This document shows positions 62,493 to 64,000 of a stretch of 64,000 bases of DNA, piece by piece; position 1 is the first letter of the stretch; each line of letters starts with the position of its first letter. Origin of the DNA: Sporosarcina limicola. Its GTDB lineage: Bacteria > Bacillota > Bacilli > Bacillales_A > Planococcaceae. A program made the position numbers and the translations under genes. Under the pieces are notes generated by a model that made no database searches, was not told the origin of the DNA, and worked only from the letters and a program-made list of their open reading frames with translations. Location: assembly GCF_014873855.1 (NCBI RefSeq), contig NZ_JADBEL010000001.1:124001-188000 (forward strand), given 5' to 3'.

Positions 62493-63194
62493 TTATCTTT
62501 TGATATCTACGCTTGAAGGATCAACTTTAACAGAAGGACCCATTGTAGTCGTCAAATTAACAGACTTCATATATGTGCCTTTTGCTGATGCAGGTTTCGC
62601 TTTTAGAACTGTTTCGAAAACAGTCGCGAAGTTCTCTGCAAGTTTGTCATTGTCGAATGAAACTTTTCCGATTGGCGCGTGGATGATTCCACCCTTTTCC
62701 GCACGGTATTCAACTTTACCTGCTTTAATTTCTTCAATAGCTTTCGCTACGTCAAATGTCACTGTACCTGTTTTAGGGTTCGGCATAAGTCCTTTTGGCC
62801 CAAGAACACGACCAATTTTACCTACTTCACCCATCATGTCAGGAGTAGCTACGATTACATCAAAATCAAACCAACCTTGTTGAATTTTCGCAATATATTC
62901 CGCATCCCCTGCAAAGTCTGCACCTGCAGCTTCTGCTTCTTTAAGTTTTTCGCCTTTAGCGAAAACAAGAACACGTTGTGTTTTACCAGTACCGTTTGGA
63001 AGTACTACTGCCCCACGGATTTGTTGATCATTTTTTTTCGTATCGATTCCTAGACGGAATGCGACTTCGACCGTTGCATCGAAATTGACTGTGCTAGTCT
63101 TTTTCGCGAGCTCGATTGCTTCTTTCATATCGTACGCTTTCATTGGTTCAACTAGCTTGCTAGCTTCTGCGAGCTTTTTACCTCTTTTAGCCAT
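62493..63194 (-). CDS. rplA: 50S ribosomal protein L1
   Basis: A 233-residue L1-stalk protein and likely autoregulator: [13 protein letters not shown] start, [17 protein letters not shown] signature. Confidence 0.98.
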   Translation of the reverse strand: MAKRGKKLAEASKLVEPMKAYDMKEAIELAKKTSTVNFDATVEVAFRLGIDTKKNDQQIRGAVVLPNGTGKTQRVLVFAKGEKLKEAEAAGADFAGDAEYIAKIQQGWFDFDVIVATPDMMGEVGKIGRVLGPKGLMPNPKTGTVTFDVAKAIEEIKAGKVEYRAEKGGIIHAPIGKVSFDNDKLAENFATVFETVLKAKPASAKGTYMKSVNLTTTMGPSVKVDPSSVDIKR

Positions 63195-63247
63195 TATAAA
63201 TTTCCTCCTCGTTTGTGGTTTTAACGGATTGAACCTCCCACGAATAA

Positions 63248-63279
63248 GGGTTGCGTGCTCCTGAGAACAAGCGCAACCC
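63248..63279 (-). other. Hairpin between rplK and rplA
   Basis: Perfect 8-bp stem GGGTTGCG with CGCAACCC, no T-run. It may be an L1-binding or mRNA-processing structure; sequence alone does not decide. Confidence 0.4.
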
Positions 63280-63314
63280 CCACTACAAAGAACTACTGCC
63301 TTACGAGATCAAAA

Positions 63315-63740
63315 TCAATCTTCAATCGTGATTCCCATACTGCGGGCAGTACCTTCAACCATTGCCATCGCCGCTTCTACTGATGCTGCGTTTAGGTCTT
63401 CCATCTTTTGTTCTGCAATTTCGCGAACTTTATCACGCTTTACAGTAGCAACTTTCTTTTTATTCGGCTCACCTGAACCTTTTTGAAGATTAGCTGCAAC
63501 CTTCAGCAATACTGCTGCCGGTGGAGTTTTTGTAATGAATGTGAATGAACGGTCCTCGAATACAGAAATCACAACAGGAATAATTAGACCTGCTTGATCC
63601 GCTGTACGCGCATTAAATTCTTTACAGAATCCCATGATGTTCACACCTGCTTGTCCTAACGCCGGTCCAACTGGCGGAGCCGGATTTGCTTTCCCAGCAG
63701 GAATTTGCAATTTAACAACTTTAATAACTTTTTTAGCCAC
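63315..63740 (-). CDS. rplK: 50S ribosomal protein L11
   Basis: A 141-residue GTPase-centre protein: [21 protein letters not shown] with the thiostrepton-site prolines, and GTARSMGI at the end. The start is GTG at 63740 after AAGGAGGTG; the longer upstream frame has no support. A G/C hairpin (CTGCCGGC...GCCGGTAG, 63803-63822) lies in its leader. Confidence 0.97.
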   Translation of the reverse strand: MAKKVIKVVKLQIPAGKANPAPPVGPALGQAGVNIMGFCKEFNARTADQAGLIIPVVISVFEDRSFTFITKTPPAAVLLKVAANLQKGSGEPNKKKVATVKRDKVREIAEQKMEDLNAASVEAAMAMVEGTARSMGITIED

Positions 63741-63909
63741 GAGACACACCTCCTTAAGTCCGTGATGTGGTAATAGGGTTGCCCCTCCCACTCAATATGT
63801 GCCTGCCGGCTTACGCCGGTAGATTTGGTTGATACGTTCAAACTATTCGTTTGTAGTCTGACCTTTGAAATGATACCACTATTACACACTACACGCAAGT
63901 AGCAATCGA

Positions 63910-64000
63910 TTATAATTTTTCGATTTGTTCGAAGTCGAGCTCCATTTTCGTTTCCCGGCCGAACATATCCACCGATACTTTAATTTTGCCTTTATCTTCA
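63910..64000 (-). CDS. nusG: Transcription factor NusG (C-terminal end, partial)
   Basis: The last 30 codons of a frame entering from the right edge: KGKIKVSVDMFGRETKMEL then DFEQIEKL and stop. This is the end of the NusG KOW domain, and nusG normally precedes rplK. The rest is outside the window. Confidence 0.92.
   Translation of the reverse strand, partial: EDKGKIKVSVDMFGRETKMELDFEQIEKL

Overview
The window is a chromosomal segment of an endospore-forming member of the Bacillales. The spore-specific genes gerD, kbaA and cwlD, the sigW/rsiW and cdaA-cdaR-glmM modules, and ribosomal protein sequences very close to Bacillus point there. A Planococcaceae (Sporosarcina-like) host is my inference from overall protein character, not something the window proves. 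Almost everything from 25 kb to the right end is on the minus strand, so transcription runs right to left.

Left part (1-15 kb) is accessory. It holds an ISAzo13-type insertion sequence, a MerR/TipA-type regulator with its own 19-bp-spacer promoter, an Fe-S-type regulator next to sodA, ywhD and a 7Fe ferredoxin, and a 154-aa orphan protein with a decayed second copy nearby. The phosphate ABC transporter is split: pstS-pstC-pstA on the minus strand and pstB about 5 kb away on the plus strand, each behind its own PhoP-box array. Between them lie a nitronate monooxygenase, a dead methyltransferase, a DUF5412 protein, YwbE, a methyltransferase, a 41-bp tandem repeat array and a YtcJ-type amidohydrolase.

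Middle (15-25 kb): an Hpt-REC-GGDEF-REC hybrid protein, then glmM-cdaR-cdaA (cell wall precursor and c-di-AMP synthesis), rsiW-sigW with a recognisable SigW autoregulatory promoter, arginase, and a five-gene tRNA operon (Asn, Thr, Tyr, Glu, Gln) with a tandem array of hairpin repeats between the Glu and Gln genes. Two copies of an approximately 118-bp element with terminal inverted repeats lie in opposite orientation on either side of the glmM-sigW block.

Right part (25-64 kb) is the conserved growth core: a pdaB-like gene, kbaA, gerD, mrp, cwlD, a rhodanese, rpsI-rplM, truA, ecfT-ecfA2-ecfA1, then the alpha, spc and S10 operons, the str operon (tuf, fusA, rpsG, rpsL, L7Ae-like), rpoC-rpoB, a methyltransferase, rplL-rplJ with an L10 leader, rplA-rplK and the end of nusG. 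The order is the classical Bacillus order. The striking exception is map (methionine aminopeptidase): between adk and infA only a short, broken remnant of it remains. A second notable non-coding signal is a terminator with a competing long-range stem upstream of ecfA1, which looks like an attenuator.
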